Shown here piece by piece: positions 62,646-64,000 of a stretch of DNA of 64,000 nt (the first letter of the stretch is position 1; each line of letters begins with the position of its first letter). The position numbers were made by a program, and so were the translations under genes. This DNA is from DATCMU01 sp036563245. GTDB lineage: Bacteria > Pseudomonadota > Alphaproteobacteria > Rhizobiales > Devosiaceae. The notes below the pieces were generated by a model. It was not told the DNA's origin and ran no database searches. It saw only the letters and a list, made by a program, of their open reading frames with translations. The DNA lies in the NCBI GenBank assembly GCA_036563245.1, contig DATCMU010000012.1, positions 62,001-126,000 of the forward strand, read 5' to 3'.

Positions 62646-63311
62646 TCACTCTTCCGCCAGTAGCAACCGCTGCAACGCGCCGCTTATCCACTCCCGATGG
62701 TCGTCGGGGGTCCTGCCGCCCGCGCCAGTCCACAACGTGAAAATCTCGGGACTGGCCAGTGACCACACCTGATCGACCGCAATCTGCTCGTCCGGACAGG
62801 CCCGCAACCCCCCGGCCTTCTTGAGCGCGACGACGAAGCGCAGCAGGTTCTCGCGCCGCGCCGCGTGCAACTGCGCGTAGAGCCCGGCCATTTCCGGATC
62901 GGTTTCGGCCGCCGACCGTACCACCGCCATGATCGGCGCCACGCGCGCGAGCACGGAACAGACGTCCGCGCAAAACCTGTCCACCATCATCGTCGGGTCC
63001 GTTGTCGTCTGTATGACCTGCCGCTCGGCCTGTTCCATGAAGGGAACGTCGGGGCGAGCGCCGCGCATCGCCGTGGCGACCATCGCCCGCACGATTTCCC
63101 GCTTGTTGCCGAAACGCGCGTAAATGGTCTCCTGCGAAACGCCTGCGCGCCTGGCTATTCCTGCAATCGTTGTGGCTGACCAACCGTTGACGACGAACAG
63201 TTCGCGGGCTGCGTCGATAACCGCCGCCTGGGTTGCCTGCGCCTGCATTTCACGGCGTTGCGAGCGGTATCGGCGTTTGGGCTTGACTTCTTCACTCAAT
63301 GGATACACCAT
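62646..63311 (-). CDS. TetR family transcriptional regulator
   Basis: This 221-residue protein has an N-terminal HTH at about 29-75: A-A-R-E-L-F-V-V-N-G-W, T-T-I-A-G-I-A-R-R-A-G-V-S-Q-E-T-I-Y. The first 22 residues are basic and extend past the standard TetR domain. The C-terminal ligand domain is divergent. A 7-base inverted repeat spans its start codon and the promoter of the divergent methyltransferase gene, so it may regulate both. Confidence 0.9.
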   Translation of the reverse strand: MVYPLSEEVKPKRRYRSQRREMQAQATQAAVIDAARELFVVNGWSATTIAGIARRAGVSQETIYARFGNKREIVRAMVATAMRGARPDVPFMEQAERQVIQTTTDPTMMVDRFCADVCSVLARVAPIMAVVRSAAETDPEMAGLYAQLHAARRENLLRFVVALKKAGGLRACPDEQIAVDQVWSLASPEIFTLWTGAGGRTPDDHREWISGALQRLLLAEE

Positions 63312-63340
63312 TACTGTATTGAAAACATCAAAAGTGTATC
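63302..63340. promoter_or_regulatory. Inverted repeat between TetR and methyltransferase genes
   Basis: GATACAC (63302-63308) and GTGTATC (63334-63340) are perfect 7-base arms 25 bases apart, in an AT-rich stretch at the start of the TetR gene. The position fits an operator, though the spacing is wide for a single TetR dimer. Confidence 0.4.
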
Positions 63341-63433
63341 GTAATTATCGGGAGGGGGAAACGGCTGGTTGCGGTAAGGGCAACGGCAGGCAACCCCGAA
63401 GGCAGAAACCGTTTTCGAGAAGGGAACAGGCAG

Positions 63434-63916
63434 ATGGTGGAAAGTGCTGCGCCGGGCCGGCCAATGCGTGTGCTGCGGGCACCGCCTCCGCTCGTATTCG
63501 GTATGGCCTTTGCGACAGGTGCGCTGCTGCACCGGTTCGTGCCGTTTCCGGCTGCGCCCCTGCCTCAGTTCCTGCATCTTGCAGGTCTTGTGGTCCTGTT
63601 CGCGGGGCTTTGTCTCGCCGTGTGGCTCGCCGGCACGTTCCTGGTCCGCAGGACCACCCTCAACCCGTTTGCCGATCCGTCCGTGTTCATCGCCTCGGGC
63701 GCCTACAGAATCTGCCGGAATCCGATGTACCTGTCTCTCGTCCTGATCAGCATCGGCGGCGCGGTTGTGCTGGGCTCGGCATGGCCGCTCCTGACGCTGC
63801 TCGCGCCGCTCGCACTGCTGGATCGGGTGGTTATCCCCTTCGAAGAGGCGCGCATGCTCTCTGTGTTCGGAGAAAGCTACCGGGCCTATTCCCGGCGCGT
63901 CCGGCGCTGGCTCTGA
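63434..63916 (+). CDS. Isoprenylcysteine carboxyl methyltransferase/PEMT-like membrane protein
   Basis: This 160-residue membrane protein has about four helices and the family pattern R-N-P-M-Y-L-S-L followed by E-E-A-R-M-L-S-V-F-G-E-S-Y-R-A-Y. These residues bind SAM in the ICMT/phospholipid methyltransferase fold. Bacterial members methylate lipids, small thiols or unknown substrates. The ATG at 63434 has GGGAACAGGCAG upstream. Divergent from a TetR gene. Confidence 0.85.
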   Translation: MVESAAPGRPMRVLRAPPPLVFGMAFATGALLHRFVPFPAAPLPQFLHLAGLVVLFAGLCLAVWLAGTFLVRRTTLNPFADPSVFIASGAYRICRNPMYLSLVLISIGGAVVLGSAWPLLTLLAPLALLDRVVIPFEEARMLSVFGESYRAYSRRVRRWL

Positions 63917-63933
63917 ACCGGTCTGGCGCGCCC

Positions 63934-64000
63934 TCAGTAGGCGCGGGCGACACAGAAATCGGCAATATCGGCCAGAAGCGTGCGCATCTCCGAGGGCGGC
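63934..64000 (-). CDS. 3' end of a gene running off the window (partial)
   Basis: The minus strand reads through 21 codons to a TGA at 63936-63934. The peptide ends A-D-I-A-D-F-C-V-A-R-A-Y. The ending is reminiscent of polyprenyl diphosphate synthases, but 21 residues cannot support an assignment. It converges on the methyltransferase gene with 17 bases between stops. Confidence 0.5.
   Translation of the reverse strand, partial: PPSEMRTLLADIADFCVARAY

Overview
The window is GC-rich bacterial chromosome with dense coding, short intergenic gaps and no phage, plasmid, CRISPR, tRNA or rRNA signal that I can see. Its gene content points to an alphaproteobacterium of the Hyphomicrobiales (Rhizobiales). 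The evidence is an ATP synthase Fo operon of order I-a-c-b'-b without F1 genes, a CcrM-type GANTC methylase, IalB, DUF1127, DUF2093, DUF4170 and DUF6101 proteins, plant-type glutamate-cysteine ligase, and a MutL with an endonuclease motif. A Devosia/Pelagibacterium-like genus is my guess from overall gene order, not a demonstrated placement.

Layout. 1-9.4 kb: lipoprotein, rRNA pseudouridine synthase with a very long basic tail, rsmD, mutL, tadA, patatin-like lipase, purD, xseA, DUF2093. 9.4-16.7 kb: lipid A-type acyltransferase, cation antiporter, inositol-phosphatase-like gene coupled to DUF4170, DUF6101, ubiA, rsmE, gshA. 16.7-21.2 kb: a DrrAB-like ABC exporter facing a MarR regulator across a palindrome, a LysR regulator facing a DUF1127 gene, and an IalB protein. 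21.6-31.3 kb: the aa3-type cytochrome c oxidase cluster (coxB, coxA, ctaB, a CoxF-like small protein, ctaG, coxC), then DUF983, surf1, thrC, an M16 peptidase and an acetyltransferase. 31.5-37.4 kb: a membrane PAS/GGDEF/EAL protein, YqgE, a stand-alone DsbD-alpha-like protein, a peroxiredoxin and a lipoprotein. 37.4-42.1 kb: a tandem glycine riboswitch in front of gcvT-gcvH-gcvPA-gcvPB. 42.3-46 kb: RNase T2 converging on the Fo operon. 46-55.8 kb: chromosome maintenance genes (smc, dsbA, DUF721/DciA-like, mutY, ccrM, rnhB) plus LysE and a radical SAM protein. 55.9-64 kb: moaB, an MFS transporter, an atypical family 4 uracil-DNA glycosylase, a TPR protein, ispE, an oxidoreductase, a TetR regulator and an ICMT/PEMT-like methyltransferase. 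The window ends in the 3' end of a minus-strand gene.

Functionally this is mainly a core-genome segment covering respiration, glycine catabolism, DNA repair and methylation, rRNA modification and isoprenoid/quinone precursors. I found no clear novel multi-gene system. The items most worth a second look are two copies of a roughly 104-bp intergenic repeat, one of which contains the gshA stop codon; the approximately 300-residue repetitive tail on the RluB-like enzyme; an EAL protein with a degenerate GGDEF and a hairpin abutting its start codon; a uracil-DNA glycosylase that has lost half of the usual Fe-S ligands; and several divergent regulator/target pairs with visible palindromes.
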